A stretch of DNA of 64,000 bases from Pseudomonas sp. DY-1 (lineage in GTDB: Bacteria > Pseudomonadota > Gammaproteobacteria > Pseudomonadales > Pseudomonadaceae), in the NCBI RefSeq assembly GCF_003626975.1, contig NZ_CP032616.1, forward strand, positions 1,488,001 through 1,552,000, read 5' to 3'. This document shows positions 19,189-28,316 of the stretch, in pieces. The notes beneath the pieces were generated by a model. That model saw only the letters and a program-made list of their open reading frames with translations, ran no database searches and was not told where the DNA came from. Positions within the stretch are counted from its first letter, which is position 1. Each line of letters opens with the position of its first letter. A program made the translations under genes and the position numbers.

Positions 19189-21063
19189 ATGCGCGTCCTA
19201 CGCCGTGTCCTATGGTTGGTGCTTGTTCTCCTGCTCGCCGGCCTGGCGGTCATCCTCTACTACATCGCCAACCCCAACCTTCCGGCCTACCAGGTGCCCA
19301 GCCAGCTGCACTACCAGGCACAGTGGAGCGACCAGGAGCGCCAGACCTACTACTACACCCCTCAGGGCACTACGGTTAAAGGTCTGCGCTACGAGTGGTT
19401 CACAGCTTTGGAACTGCCCTTCTCCCAGGACAAGTTCGCCCGCCCTGAGTACCTGGCGCGTTTCGGTTTCCTGGTCGACCCACAACAGAAAGCCACGCCA
19501 CTGAACCCCGGCAACCTGCCGGTGGGCATGGCACGCCACGAGGACGAGAAAACCGGCGCGCAGTATCTGGATATCAGTTGTGCCGCCTGCCATACCGGCG
19601 AGTTGCGCTACAAGGGTCAGGCCGTGCGTATCGACGGTGGCGCTGCACTGCACTCCCTGGCGTCCACCGTGCCGACCCTGCGCGGCGGCAGCTTCGGCCA
19701 GGCGCTTGGCATGAGCATGGCGTTCACCTACTACAACCCGCTGAAGTTCAGCCGCTTCGCCGAACAGGTACTGGGCGAGCGCTACCCGGAGGGCAAGAAG
19801 GAGCTGCGCAGCGAGTTCAAGCAAGTCCTTGACCGCCTGCTCGGCACCGCGTGGAACGATACCCATCGGGGGCTCTACCCCACCGAGGAAGGTTTCGGCC
19901 GCACTGATGCCTTCGGCCGTATCGCCAACAGCGTCTATGGCGACGCCATCAGCCCCGACAACTACCGCATTGCCGATGCCCCGGTGAGCTACCCGCACCT
20001 CTGGGACATCTGGAAGTTCGACTGGGTGCAGTGGAACGGCTCTGCCATGCAACCCATGGCCCGCAACATAGGCGAAGCGCTAGGCGTGGGTGCCAGCCTG
20101 CACCTTTTCCAGGCGGACGGTGGCCAGGTGCCGGAAGCCGACCGCTACGCCTCCAGCGTGCGCGTGCGTGATCTCCATACCCTCGAGGAAACCCTGAAGA
20201 AACTCGCCCCGCCCACCTGGCCGGAGGCCATCTTCGGCAAGGTAGACCTGGCCCGTGCGAGCCAGGGCCGCGCCCTCTTCGTCGAGAACTGCGCTTACTG
20301 CCATGCCCCCAACGTGGTGCCGCTCGAGCAACGCATGGCGCCCGGCCGCGACCCGGAATGGCACATGCGTATCGTGCCCGTCGACATTGTTGGCACCGAC
20401 TCCACCACGGCCGACAACATCGCCGATCACCGCTTCGACATCAGCAAGCTGGGCTGGACCCGCGAACAACTGGCCAAGCTCGACGTGAAACTATTCGGCG
20501 CAAGTCTGGAGCAGGTGGACTTCAGCAAGGTTTCCAGCGCCAAGGGCCTGGCCTATATCACCTCCTTCGTAGAGGAGCAGGCCTACAAGCAGGCCGGCAT
20601 CTCCGGCGAAGAGCGCGCGAACATGGACGGCTTCGGCCTGCCCATCGGCGTGCAGGAGAAGCGCGGCTACAAGGCTCGCCCCCTGGATGGCATCTGGGCG
20701 ACACCACCATTCCTGCACAACGGCTCGGTTCCGACCCTGTTCCAATTGCTCTCTCCCATCACCGAGCGGGCCAGTCAGTTCCATGTCGGCAGCTTCGAGT
20801 ACGACCCGAAGTTCGTCGGATTCCAGACCACGGCCTTCCCCGGAAGCTTCCTGCTGGATACCTCGATCAAGGGCAACGGCAACCACGGCCACGAGTTCCG
20901 TGATGGTTGCCGCAAGGACGGCGTGATCGGCCGCGCCCTGTCCCCGGACGAACGACTGGCGCTGATCGAGTACCTCAAGGTGCTGGGTGACCCGACGCAG
21001 GAAAGCCAGCTCACCCCCGTCCAGGCCAAGCCGTGGAATCCCGGCCCGGACTGCCAGGGCTGA
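19189..21063 (+). CDS. Membrane-anchored dihaem cytochrome c (RoxA-like family)
   Basis: A 624-residue exported cytochrome with an uncleaved or slowly cleaved N-terminal membrane helix (residues 5-25). Two c-type haem sites are seen: CAACH at 131-135 and CAYCH at 368-372. The C-terminal block GIWATPPFLHNGSVPTLFQLL is typical of the large dihaem cytochrome group that includes the rubber oxygenase RoxA and MauG/CcpA-like proteins. The oxygenase function of RoxA cannot be assumed; most homologues are uncharacterised. It is followed after 40 bases by a catalase-like gene on the same strand, suggesting a two-gene operon acting in the periplasm on peroxide or an oxidised substrate. Confidence 0.8.
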   Translation: MRVLRRVLWLVLVLLLAGLAVILYYIANPNLPAYQVPSQLHYQAQWSDQERQTYYYTPQGTTVKGLRYEWFTALELPFSQDKFARPEYLARFGFLVDPQQKATPLNPGNLPVGMARHEDEKTGAQYLDISCAACHTGELRYKGQAVRIDGGAALHSLASTVPTLRGGSFGQALGMSMAFTYYNPLKFSRFAEQVLGERYPEGKKELRSEFKQVLDRLLGTAWNDTHRGLYPTEEGFGRTDAFGRIANSVYGDAISPDNYRIADAPVSYPHLWDIWKFDWVQWNGSAMQPMARNIGEALGVGASLHLFQADGGQVPEADRYASSVRVRDLHTLEETLKKLAPPTWPEAIFGKVDLARASQGRALFVENCAYCHAPNVVPLEQRMAPGRDPEWHMRIVPVDIVGTDSTTADNIADHRFDISKLGWTREQLAKLDVKLFGASLEQVDFSKVSSAKGLAYITSFVEEQAYKQAGISGEERANMDGFGLPIGVQEKRGYKARPLDGIWATPPFLHNGSVPTLFQLLSPITERASQFHVGSFEYDPKFVGFQTTAFPGSFLLDTSIKGNGNHGHEFRDGCRKDGVIGRALSPDERLALIEYLKVLGDPTQESQLTPVQAKPWNPGPDCQG

Positions 21064-21103
21064 GCCCTCGCCCCTACCACGCAGAACAAGGACCCAAGCT
21101 CCC

Positions 21104-22255
21104 ATGCTCAAGCGTTTCTGGCTCTGGCTCGGCCGACTACTCGGCAAGCTCACTCTCTTCGTGCTGGTGGTCGGCCTGGTCGGCTGGCTGGCTGGCGAGG
21201 CCTATTACGGCTGGAAATTCTCCGGTCCGGTGCCAAGCGAGGAGGTCATCCCTGCCGATGAGGCGGCACAGACCCGCGCCATCATCGACGACGCCGTCCG
21301 CATCGTCGAACAGCACCGCGACAACACCCGCGTACTGCGCGACGCCCACGCCAAGGCCCATGGTTGCGTGAAGGCGCAGGTCAGCGTCGTGCCCGACCTC
21401 GATCAAGGCCTGCGCGCCGGCGTCTTCGCCGAACCGGGCAAGACCTGGGAAGCCTGGATTCGCCTGTCCAATGGCAACGCCTTCCCGCAGTTCGACAGCG
21501 CGCGGGACGCTCGCGGCATGGCCATCAAACTGCTCGACGTGCCCGGCGAGAAACTGATGAAGAGCCCGACGCACACCAACGAGCAGGACTTCGTGATGTT
21601 CAACCATCCGGTGTTCTTCGTTCGTGACGTGGCCGAGTACCGGCAGAACTTCAACGCCCAGGCCAACGGCGAGAAGGTCGGCGCCTTCTTCCCCAGCTGG
21701 GACCCGCGCACCTGGGAGATCCGCCACCTGGTCATCGCCCTTAAGACCCTGGCCCCGGCACCGGACAGCCCGGTCAGCGCGACCTACAGCTCCATCTCGC
21801 CGTACAAGCTGGGCGAGGCGAACATCAAGTACCGCGTCATTCCCGCCCCGCAAAGCTGCCCGCCGTATGAGCTGCCCGAACAGAACACCGCGCTCCCCAA
21901 CTTCCTGCGCAACGCCCTGTACCAGCAACTGTCCCTTGACCGTGTGCCGGCCTGCTTCGCATTCCAGGTGCAGAAGCAGAATGCCCAGCACTACATGCCG
22001 ATCGAAGACACCAGCGTCGAGTGGGACGAGTCCGTCTCTCCCTTCGTGACCGTCGCCACCATCAAGGTTCCGGCCCAGGATTTCGACAGCCGCGAACAGA
22101 ACCTTGCCTGTGACAACCTTTCCTTCAACCCCTGGCACGGCCTGCCGGAGCATCGCCCCATCGGCGGCATCAACCGCCTGCGCAAGGCGGTGTACGAAGC
22201 CGTGAGCGCGTATCGCCATGAGCGCAATGGAGCGTCCGACGCGACCAGCCGTTGA
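21104..22255 (+). CDS. Membrane-anchored catalase-family protein
   Basis: A 383-residue protein with an N-terminal membrane helix (about 13-33) and a catalase-fold domain facing the periplasm. HAKAHGCVKAQ carries the position of the distal haem histidine, YSSISPYKLGEANIKYRV is the internal family block, and the end HRPIGGINRLRKAVYEAVSAYR gives the region of the proximal tyrosine. It lacks the extended classical catalase core, as is usual for this catalase-like subfamily, so true catalase activity is unproven. The ATG at 21104 starts the anchor helix; a longer in-frame reading overlaps the cytochrome gene and is rejected. The pairing with the upstream dihaem cytochrome is repeated in type elsewhere in the window (31559-36023). 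Confidence 0.8.
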   Translation: MLKRFWLWLGRLLGKLTLFVLVVGLVGWLAGEAYYGWKFSGPVPSEEVIPADEAAQTRAIIDDAVRIVEQHRDNTRVLRDAHAKAHGCVKAQVSVVPDLDQGLRAGVFAEPGKTWEAWIRLSNGNAFPQFDSARDARGMAIKLLDVPGEKLMKSPTHTNEQDFVMFNHPVFFVRDVAEYRQNFNAQANGEKVGAFFPSWDPRTWEIRHLVIALKTLAPAPDSPVSATYSSISPYKLGEANIKYRVIPAPQSCPPYELPEQNTALPNFLRNALYQQLSLDRVPACFAFQVQKQNAQHYMPIEDTSVEWDESVSPFVTVATIKVPAQDFDSREQNLACDNLSFNPWHGLPEHRPIGGINRLRKAVYEAVSAYRHERNGASDATSR

Positions 22256-22264
22256 GGACATACC

Positions 22265-22304
22265 TGTGGGAACGAATTCATGCGCGAATAAATTCGCTCC
22301 CACA
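22265..22304. repeat. REP palindrome (GTGGGAGCGAATTC type)
   Basis: TGTGGGAACGAATTCATGCGCG and the inverse AATTCGCTCCCACA make a compact palindrome of 40 bases starting ten bases after the catalase-like stop. The rest of the gap to 22537 shows no gene; the 150 bases before the next start may hold its promoter. Confidence 0.8.
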
Positions 22305-22537
22305 CTCAAAGACTGCACGCTCCGCCATCCCCACCCATCAGCCCAGCCAGGCCGCGTCTCGCGGCGGTGCTAGCCTTTTCTCTTACCTGCCGGGCGCCCA
22401 CAGCCCGCCCGGTGCATTGCCTACGGGCCACCCCATCAATCGCGGAACCAGCCCGAGGCCAGCCCGGCTGCCCGCTCCGTCTTCGCCAAGAAGCCCGCTC
22501 CGGACAGCGAACATCTACCGGTCACGGAGTCCAGGCC

Positions 22538-23497
22538 ATGGCCCAATATCGCGATGCCCTGCCACAACTGGAGGGTGAACTATTCCTGACCGATGGTGGC
22601 ATCGAGACCACCCTGGTCTTCCACGAGGGGCTTGCCCTCCCCGACTTCGCAGCCTTCGTGCTGCTCAACTACCCGGATGGCCAGGAAGCCCTGCGCAAGT
22701 ACTTCCGCACCTATTGCGCCATCGCCAGCCACTACGGCACCGGCCTGATCCTGGAAAGTCCGACCTGGCGCGCCAATCCCGACTGGGCCAGTCACCTCGG
22801 CTTCACCCCCCAGGGACTGGCCGAGGCTAACCGCCAGGCCATCGCCCTCCTGGACGAGCTACGTAGAGAAGTGGAAAGTGGTCGCACTCCCGTGGTTGTC
22901 AGCGGCTGTGTCGGTCCCCGGGGAGATGGGTATATCGCCGATGAGACCATGGATGAGTACGAGGCCCAGCAGTACCACAGCGAGCAGATCGGCGTGTTTG
23001 CCGAAACCTCCGCCGACATGATCACCGCCATGACCATGAACTATGTGGAGGAAGCGCTGGGTATCGCCCTTGCTGCACGCGCGGCACAGATGCCCGTGGC
23101 TATCGCCTTCACGGTGGAAACCGATGGCAGGCTGCCCACCGGCCAGGACCTGAAAGAAGCCCTCGAACAGGTCGACAGGGCCACGGCCTCCTACCCGGCC
23201 TACTACATGATCAACTGCGCCCACCCTGACCATTTCGAGGATGTGCTCGTTCCTGGAAGCCGCTGGGTGCAACGCATACGCGGACTGCGCGCCAATGCCT
23301 CGCGCAAGAGCCATGCCGAGTTGAACGAGGCCATCGCGCTTGACAGCGGCGACCCCGAGGAGCTTGGCGCACAATATGCCTGGCTGCGCCAGCGCCTGCC
23401 GCACATCAATGTCATGGGTGGTTGCTGCGGCACCGACCACCGCCATATCGAGCAGATGGCCAAGGCGTGCAAGCCGCTGTTCCGTGCAGCGTTGTAG
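22538..23497 (+). CDS. Homocysteine S-methyltransferase family protein
   Basis: A 319-residue soluble TIM-barrel protein of the homocysteine S-methyltransferase family (MmuM/BHMT-like). The start FLTDGGIETTLVFHEG is the family opening, INCAHPDHF (residues about 226-234) supplies the first zinc cysteine, and VMGGCCGTDHRHIEQM near residue 292 supplies the GCC pair that completes the zinc site. Family members transfer a methyl group from S-methylmethionine, betaine or a corrinoid to homocysteine; the donor here is unknown. The ATG at 22538 is preferred to a longer in-frame start because the family begins there and GGAG precedes it. Confidence 0.85.
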   Translation: MAQYRDALPQLEGELFLTDGGIETTLVFHEGLALPDFAAFVLLNYPDGQEALRKYFRTYCAIASHYGTGLILESPTWRANPDWASHLGFTPQGLAEANRQAIALLDELRREVESGRTPVVVSGCVGPRGDGYIADETMDEYEAQQYHSEQIGVFAETSADMITAMTMNYVEEALGIALAARAAQMPVAIAFTVETDGRLPTGQDLKEALEQVDRATASYPAYYMINCAHPDHFEDVLVPGSRWVQRIRGLRANASRKSHAELNEAIALDSGDPEELGAQYAWLRQRLPHINVMGGCCGTDHRHIEQMAKACKPLFRAAL

Positions 23498-23511
23498 GGT
23501 GGCGCGATCCT

Positions 23512-23534
23512 TGTGGGGGCGATTTCAATCGCTA
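23512..23534. repeat. REP half-unit (GGGGGCGATTTCAATCGC type)
   Basis: TTGTGGGGGCGATTTCAATCGC resembles the half-units at 15516 and 54931. The rest of the 220-base gap contains no gene; it must hold the promoter of the NfeD-slipin operon, but no clear boxes stand out. Confidence 0.6.
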
Positions 23535-23717
23535 TGGGCCGCTCAGCGATCCTGGACATTGGCGGGCAGGACTTGGTCCTGCTCAGCAGCTGAAGTCACC
23601 CTCACAAGGCAGCCATCTCCTTTGCACGCATTCCCTTGCACCTGGCTTTCCCGTCGAAAATACCCGACTAAAGACGTCAACTATGCTTTAGGTGAACACG
23701 CACGGCGTGAGGTCACC

Positions 23718-25100
23718 ATGATCCGCTGGCTACTAAGCAGGCTCCTGTGCCTGGCCCTGATCGCTCCCGGCACGCTGCTGGCCGCGGGAAGCATCAGCGT
23801 GCTCTCCATCGACGGCCCCATTGGGCCTGCCACCGCCGACTACCTGACCCGGGGAATCGAACGCGCCGAGGAAGACAAGGCGCAACTGGTGGTCATCCAG
23901 ATCGACACCCCTGGCGGCCTCGACACCTCCATGCGCAGCATCATCAAGGCGATACTCGCCAGCCCCGTACCGGTGGCCAGCTTCGTCGCCCCCAGTGGCG
24001 CACGGGCCGCCAGTGCCGGCACCTACATCCTCTACGCCAGCCACATCGCGGCCATGGCACCAGGTACCAACCTGGGCGCAGCTACACCGGTGCAGATCGG
24101 CGGCATGCCCGGCCAACCTGAAGGCGACAAGCCTGCCGGCGGCAAGGACGAGAAGCCAAAAGACGACAAGACCGCGCCAGCGGGTAACGAGGAAACCCTG
24201 GCTCGCAAACAGGTCAATGATGCAGCGGCCTATATCCGCGGACTGGCGCAACTTCGCGGGCGCAACGCCGAGTGGGCCGAGCGCGCAGTGCGCGAGTCCG
24301 TCAGTCTCTCCGCCACCGATGCCCAGCGCCTGAAAGTAGTGGACCTGCTAGCCCGGGATGTACCGGACCTGCTCGCCAAACTGGACGGCAAGAACCTGGA
24401 AGTCGCCGGACAGAAAATCTCACTGGCCACCAATGGTGCGCGGCTGGTGCAGCACGAGCCGGACTGGCGCGCGCAGATCCTCGCGGTCATCACCAATCCC
24501 AGCGTGGCGCTGATCCTGATGATGATCGGCGTCTACGGCCTGATCTTCGAGTTCTCCAATCCCGGTAGTGGCGTTGGCGGCGTGATCGGCGGCATCTGCC
24601 TGATCCTCGCGCTCTATGCGCTGCAGCTGCTGCCGGTGAACTTCGCCGGCATCGCGCTGATCCTCCTGGGCATCCTGTTCATGGCGGCAGAAGCCTTCAT
24701 GCCCAGCTTCGGCATTATCGGATTCGGCGGCATCGCCGCCTTCGTCGTCGGCGCAGTAATCCTGATCGACACCGAAGTTCCGGGCTACGGCATCCCGCTT
24801 TCGCTGATCATCACCGTGGCCCTGTCGAGCGCACTGGTGATCTTCGCCATCCTCGCCATGGCCGTTCGTTCCCGGCGGCGCGCACTGGTCAGCGGCGATG
24901 CCGGACTGGTGGGCAGCCAGACCACCCTGCTCGATCTCGGGGTGGACGACCCGCACATTGGCTGGGTCCAGTTGCAGGGCGAGCGCTGGCAGGTGCGCAG
25001 CGATGCCCCCTTGAGGAGCGGCCAGCGCGTGCGCGTGCTGGCACGCAATGGACTGCTGCTGGACGTGACGGCGGATGAGCGTCCGCCCAGAGGAGACTGA
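23718..25100 (+). CDS. NfeD family membrane serine protease, long form
   Basis: A 460-residue protein of the long NfeD class. Order: signal peptide (1-22), ClpP/SppA-like protease domain (about 25-215) with the nucleophile segment ARAASAGTYI (Ser99) and a lysine in LARKQVNDAAAYI as general base, then five or so membrane helices (about 250-390), and a C-terminal OB-fold domain. In archaeal and bacterial homologues the protease cuts the C-terminal region of the partner stomatin-like protein. That partner gene follows three bases later, forming the usual nfeD-slipin operon with a membrane quality-control role. A charged linker rich in Lys, Asp and Gly (about 135-160) interrupts the protease domain. 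Confidence 0.88.
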   Translation: MIRWLLSRLLCLALIAPGTLLAAGSISVLSIDGPIGPATADYLTRGIERAEEDKAQLVVIQIDTPGGLDTSMRSIIKAILASPVPVASFVAPSGARAASAGTYILYASHIAAMAPGTNLGAATPVQIGGMPGQPEGDKPAGGKDEKPKDDKTAPAGNEETLARKQVNDAAAYIRGLAQLRGRNAEWAERAVRESVSLSATDAQRLKVVDLLARDVPDLLAKLDGKNLEVAGQKISLATNGARLVQHEPDWRAQILAVITNPSVALILMMIGVYGLIFEFSNPGSGVGGVIGGICLILALYALQLLPVNFAGIALILLGILFMAAEAFMPSFGIIGFGGIAAFVVGAVILIDTEVPGYGIPLSLIITVALSSALVIFAILAMAVRSRRRALVSGDAGLVGSQTTLLDLGVDDPHIGWVQLQGERWQVRSDAPLRSGQRVRVLARNGLLLDVTADERPPRGD

Positions 25101-25103
25101 AAC

Positions 25104-25874
25104 ATGGCCTTTCCGCTGAGCTTTGCCACCCTCCTGTTCCTATTGATCGTCCTGGCGGTATCGGCCATCCGTGTCCTGCGCGAGTACGAGCGCGGCGTAG
25201 TGTTCCAACTCGGGCGATTCTGGAAGATCAAGGGTCCGGGGCTGGTTCTGATCATCCCGGCCATCCAGCAAATGGTTCGAGTCGACCTGCGAACCGTGGT
25301 CATGGACGTTCCGCCCCAGGACGTGATCTCCCGCGACAACGTCTCGGTGAAAGTCAACGCGGTGGTGTACTTCCGCGTGCTTGACCCGGAGCGCGCCATC
25401 ATCCAGGTGGAGAACTTCCTCATGGCCACCAGCCAGCTCTCCCAGACCACACTGCGCGCGGTGCTCGGCAAGCATGAGCTGGACGAGATGCTGGCCGAAC
25501 GCGAACGCCTGAACGTCGACATCCAGCAGGCGCTGGATGCTCAGACCGATGCCTGGGGGATCAAAGTCTCCAATGTCGAGATCAAGCACGTCGACCTCAA
25601 TGAAACCATGGTTCGAGCCATCGCCCGCCAGGCCGAGGCCGAGCGTGAGCGGCGGGCCAAGGTGATCCATGCCGAAGGTGAGCTGCAAGCCTCCGAGAAG
25701 CTGATGCAGGCCGCCGAGATGCTTAGCCGCCAGGCCGGCGCCATGCAGTTGCGCTACATGCAGACGCTGAACGCCATCGCTGGCGACAAGACCAACACTA
25801 TCGTCTTCCCGTTGCCAGTGGATTTGCTCGGTGGCATGAGCGATGACGGGAAGCAAAAGAACAGCAAGGATTGA
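25104..25874 (+). CDS. Slipin / stomatin-like SPFH protein
   Basis: A 256-residue SPFH (band 7) protein: one N-terminal membrane helix (6-24), the SPFH domain opening [21 protein letters not shown], and a C-terminal coiled coil rich in Ala, Glu and Arg (about 170-225). It should form oligomeric membrane microdomain scaffolds. The last residues, [13 protein letters not shown], resemble the hydrophobic site cleaved by NfeD proteases in other species. It starts three bases after the nfeD stop, so the two are co-transcribed and probably coupled. Confidence 0.9.
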   Translation: MAFPLSFATLLFLLIVLAVSAIRVLREYERGVVFQLGRFWKIKGPGLVLIIPAIQQMVRVDLRTVVMDVPPQDVISRDNVSVKVNAVVYFRVLDPERAIIQVENFLMATSQLSQTTLRAVLGKHELDEMLAERERLNVDIQQALDAQTDAWGIKVSNVEIKHVDLNETMVRAIARQAEAERERRAKVIHAEGELQASEKLMQAAEMLSRQAGAMQLRYMQTLNAIAGDKTNTIVFPLPVDLLGGMSDDGKQKNSKD

Positions 25875-25904
25875 GATATCGGCCCACACCCTGTTTTCCT
25901 CGCA

Positions 25905-25929
25905 CTTTTCAGGGAGATTCCCTGAAAAG
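25905..25929. promoter_or_regulatory. 10-bp inverted repeat between slipin and ald
   Basis: CTTTTCAGGG (25905-25914) and CCCTGAAAAG (25920-25929) are perfect inverse copies with a five-base loop. No U tract follows on either strand, so it is a weak candidate for an intrinsic terminator of the nfeD operon. It could equally be an operator for ald, whose start is 78 bases on. Confidence 0.5.
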
Positions 25930-25970
25930 GCTCCCGTATTCGGCGGGGCCGCTATGCCGGGGTTTCTACA

Positions 25971-25990
25971 CTTGTTCCAAGGACAACAAG
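25971..25990. promoter_or_regulatory. Short dyad just upstream of ald
   Basis: CTTGTT (25971-25976) and AACAAG (25985-25990) are inverse copies eight bases apart, ending 16 bases before the ald ATG and next to its CTGGAGG ribosome site. It may be part of an operator (ald is commonly under an Lrp-type regulator) or a leader hairpin. Confidence 0.35.
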
Positions 25991-26006
25991 AACCCTGGAG
26001 GTCGCC

Positions 26007-27128
26007 ATGCGTATCGGAGTGCCGAAGGAGATCAAGAACCACGAGTATCGGGTCGGCCTGACCCCGCAATCTGTGGCCGAATTGACCCGCCTGGGGCATG
26101 AAGTCTGGGTAGAGACCAAGGCTGGAGCCGCCATTGGCTTCTCCGACGAGGACTACCAGGCCGCGGGTGCCAAGGTGGCCAGCAGCGCCGGCGAGGTCTT
26201 CGAGCAGGGCCAACTGATCGTCAAGGTCAAGGAGCCGCTCACCCAGGAGCGCGCCCGCCTGCGCCCCGAGCAGACCCTATTCACCTACCTGCACCTGGCA
26301 CCGGACCGTCCCCAGACCGACGAACTGATCGCCTCCGGTGCCACCTGCATCGCCTACGAGACCGTCACCGACAGTCACGGCCGACTGCCGTTGCTCGCGC
26401 CCATGTCGGAAGTGGCCGGGCGCATGTCCATCCAGGCCGGCGCCAGCTGTCTGGAAAAAGCCAAAGGCGGCAGGGGCGTGCTGCTCGGCGGCGTACCCGG
26501 TGTAGCGCCGGCCAAGGTGGTGGTGCTGGGTGGCGGAGTCGTCGGCACCCATGCGCTGGCCATGGCGGTTGGTCTCGGGGCCAACGTCACCGTACTGGAC
26601 AAGAGCGTTGATGCCCTGCGCCGGCTGGATTCCCTCTACGGCAATCGCATCACAACCCTCTATTCGACCCACAGTGCCTTGCGCGAACAGGTGTTGGCGG
26701 CGGACCTGGTGATTGGCGGGGTGCTCATTCCCGGCGCCGCGGCACCCAAACTGGTCACGGCCGAAATGGTGGCACGCATGCAGGATGGCGCGGTGATGGT
26801 GGACGTCGCCATCGACCAGGGCGGCTGCGCGGAAACCTCGCGGGCCACCACCCACGCCGAGCCCACCTACGTAGTGGATGGCGTCGTGCACTATTGCGTT
26901 GCCAACATGCCCGGCGCCGTGGCACGTACCTCCACCCTCGCCCTGAACAACGCCACCCTGCCCTTCGTCATCGCCCTGGCGCAGAAGGGAACACGCAAGG
27001 CCCTGGAAGACGACCTGCACCTGCGCCATGGCCTCAACGTTGCCAAGGGGCGACTCACCAATGGCAGCGTCGCCGCCGCGCATCATCTGGACTACGTGCA
27101 TCTGGAGGAGATGCTCAAGCAGCTCTGA
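26007..27128 (+). CDS. ald: Alanine dehydrogenase
   Basis: A 373-residue NAD-dependent enzyme that interconverts L-alanine and pyruvate plus ammonia, normally a soluble hexamer used for alanine catabolism. The N-terminal block [20 protein letters not shown], the catalytic-lysine segment IVKVKEP, the histidine in FTYLHLAPD, and the NAD-binding [21 protein letters not shown] (about 172-192) are all present. Length equals that of characterised Ald proteins. The ATG has CTGGAGGTCGCC in front. It is transcribed alone, with two small inverted repeats upstream; no Lrp-family regulator gene is adjacent. Confidence 0.95.
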   Translation: MRIGVPKEIKNHEYRVGLTPQSVAELTRLGHEVWVETKAGAAIGFSDEDYQAAGAKVASSAGEVFEQGQLIVKVKEPLTQERARLRPEQTLFTYLHLAPDRPQTDELIASGATCIAYETVTDSHGRLPLLAPMSEVAGRMSIQAGASCLEKAKGGRGVLLGGVPGVAPAKVVVLGGGVVGTHALAMAVGLGANVTVLDKSVDALRRLDSLYGNRITTLYSTHSALREQVLAADLVIGGVLIPGAAAPKLVTAEMVARMQDGAVMVDVAIDQGGCAETSRATTHAEPTYVVDGVVHYCVANMPGAVARTSTLALNNATLPFVIALAQKGTRKALEDDLHLRHGLNVAKGRLTNGSVAAAHHLDYVHLEEMLKQL

Positions 27129-27134
27129 CCCTTT

Positions 27135-27190
27135 TCGCGACTGAAGTCGCTCCCACAGGTGGTCCCTTGTGGGAGCGACTTCAGTCGCGA
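27135..27190. repeat. Perfect REP palindrome with 23-bp arms
   Basis: TCGCGACTGAAGTCGCTCCC begins the left arm (27135-27157), and the right arm (27168-27190) is its exact inverse, with ten bases between. It starts seven bases after the ald stop and could act as transcription terminator or mRNA-stabilising structure. Confidence 0.85.
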
Positions 27191-27321
27191 TGCTCGCCAC
27201 GTCCCGACTCAAAGCTGTACATCCGAGCGTGGAAAACCTCCAGGCCACCTTGCGCGCCTGCGCCGACCTCGACCAGCAGGCCGCGCGCCTGCAACAGCTG
27301 GCGGGTAGCTTCCGCATCTGA
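27190..27321 (+). pseudogene. Possible remnant of a chemoreceptor C-terminal tail
   Basis: A 43-codon open frame between two REP elements translates to a tail of the kind that ends methyl-accepting chemotaxis proteins: NLQATLRACADLDQQAARLQQ followed by LAGSFRI and the stop. Chemoreceptors in this window end [10 protein letters not shown] and LMAQFRA. No upstream part of a receptor is present, the frame opens inside the REP arm, and no ribosome site is seen. I read it as a leftover of a deleted receptor gene, but a chance or independent small protein cannot be excluded. Confidence 0.35.
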
Positions 27322-27326
27322 CAGCA

Positions 27327-27389
27327 GTAGGAGCGAGCTCGCTCGCGAAAGATCGTGCTCGGACGCTTCGCGAGCAAGCTCGCCCCTAC
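27327..27389. repeat. REP doublet (GTAGGAGCGAGC type)
   Basis: GTAGGAGCGAGCTCGCTCGCG at 27327 and its inverse ending CGCCCCTAC at 27389 face each other across about 20 bases, the same architecture as at 9836 and 48231. The remainder of the 27129-27470 gap is this element, the 27135 palindrome and the receptor-tail remnant. Confidence 0.85.
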
Positions 27390-27470
27390 AAGTGAGGTGC
27401 CAGATTCCGCGCTCAGGGCGACCGCTGTGGCACTATCTCGCTCTCCCACAGCGCCCAAGGATCGCCCCGC

Positions 27471-28316
27471 GTGGATTCCTCCGTCTTCCTCATGGTCATT
27501 ACTGCCGCCGCGCTGCATGCCGGCTGGAATGCACTGCTGAAGATCGGTCTCGACCGCTTCCTCACCGCCTCCCTGATCCAGATCGCCGCCGGCCTGGTCG
27601 CGCTTCTCGCACTGCCCTTCGTGGCTGTGCCCAGGCTGGAAGCCTGGCCCTGGATCGTGCTCTCCGCGATTTTCCACATTGGCTACAACGTCTACCTGGC
27701 CCGCGCCTACCAGCACGGCGACCTCGGGCAGGTTTACCCGCTGGCGCGCGGCAGCTCGCCGCTGATGGTGGCGGCGCTGTCGGTGTTGCTGCTGGGTGAC
27801 CGAATCAGCCTGGGTGAGCTGACGGGGCTACTGGTGCTGGTGGGTGGGATCTTGTTGATGGCAGTGCGCGGCGGTCGCGGCAAGGAGCCCCTCCATGCAT
27901 CGCTGGTCGGCAGCGCCCTGATGACAGCGCTGTTCATCGCCGGCTACACGCTGTCCGATGCCACCGGGGCACGGAGCAATGGCGATGCGCTCTCCTACTC
28001 GATGTGGTTGTTCTCGGTGAACGCCCTGGTGATGGTCGTGGTAATCGCTATCACCAGAGGGTCTCGAACTTTCCTGCAACTGGGGCCCCACTGGCGTGGC
28101 GGCCTGGCGGGAGGGGCGATGTCGCTGGCGGCCTACAGCATTGCCATCTGGGCCATGACCCGGGCGCCGGTGGCGCTGGTCTCCGCATTGAGGGAAACCA
28201 GCGTGCTGTTCGCGCTGCTGATCGGTGCATTACTGCTCAAGGAGCCGGCGCCACCGATCCGCCTGCTGGCCTGCGGGGTGATAGCAGCAGGCGTGGCGAT
28301 ACTCCGACTGCTTTAG
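27471..28316 (+). CDS. EamA / DMT family transporter
   Basis: A 281-residue inner-membrane exporter of the drug/metabolite transporter superfamily with ten hydrophobic helices in two EamA halves (about 1-133 and 145-281). The ends of each half, VLLLGDRISLGELTGLLVLVGG and LLKEPAPPIRLLACGVIAAG, are the paired glutamate/aspartate-containing segments typical of EamA repeats. It starts with GTG at 27471; an ATG seven codons later is an alternative. The stop overlaps the stop of the convergent I78 gene by four bases. Substrate unknown. Confidence 0.82.
   Translation: MDSSVFLMVITAAALHAGWNALLKIGLDRFLTASLIQIAAGLVALLALPFVAVPRLEAWPWIVLSAIFHIGYNVYLARAYQHGDLGQVYPLARGSSPLMVAALSVLLLGDRISLGELTGLLVLVGGILLMAVRGGRGKEPLHASLVGSALMTALFIAGYTLSDATGARSNGDALSYSMWLFSVNALVMVVVIAITRGSRTFLQLGPHWRGGLAGGAMSLAAYSIAIWAMTRAPVALVSALRETSVLFALLIGALLLKEPAPPIRLLACGVIAAGVAILRLL

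Noticed and set aside
23340..23717. Long N-terminal extension of the NfeD protein
   Set aside because: It overlaps the end of the homocysteine methyltransferase gene and a REP unit, and it would bury the signal peptide that begins at 23718.
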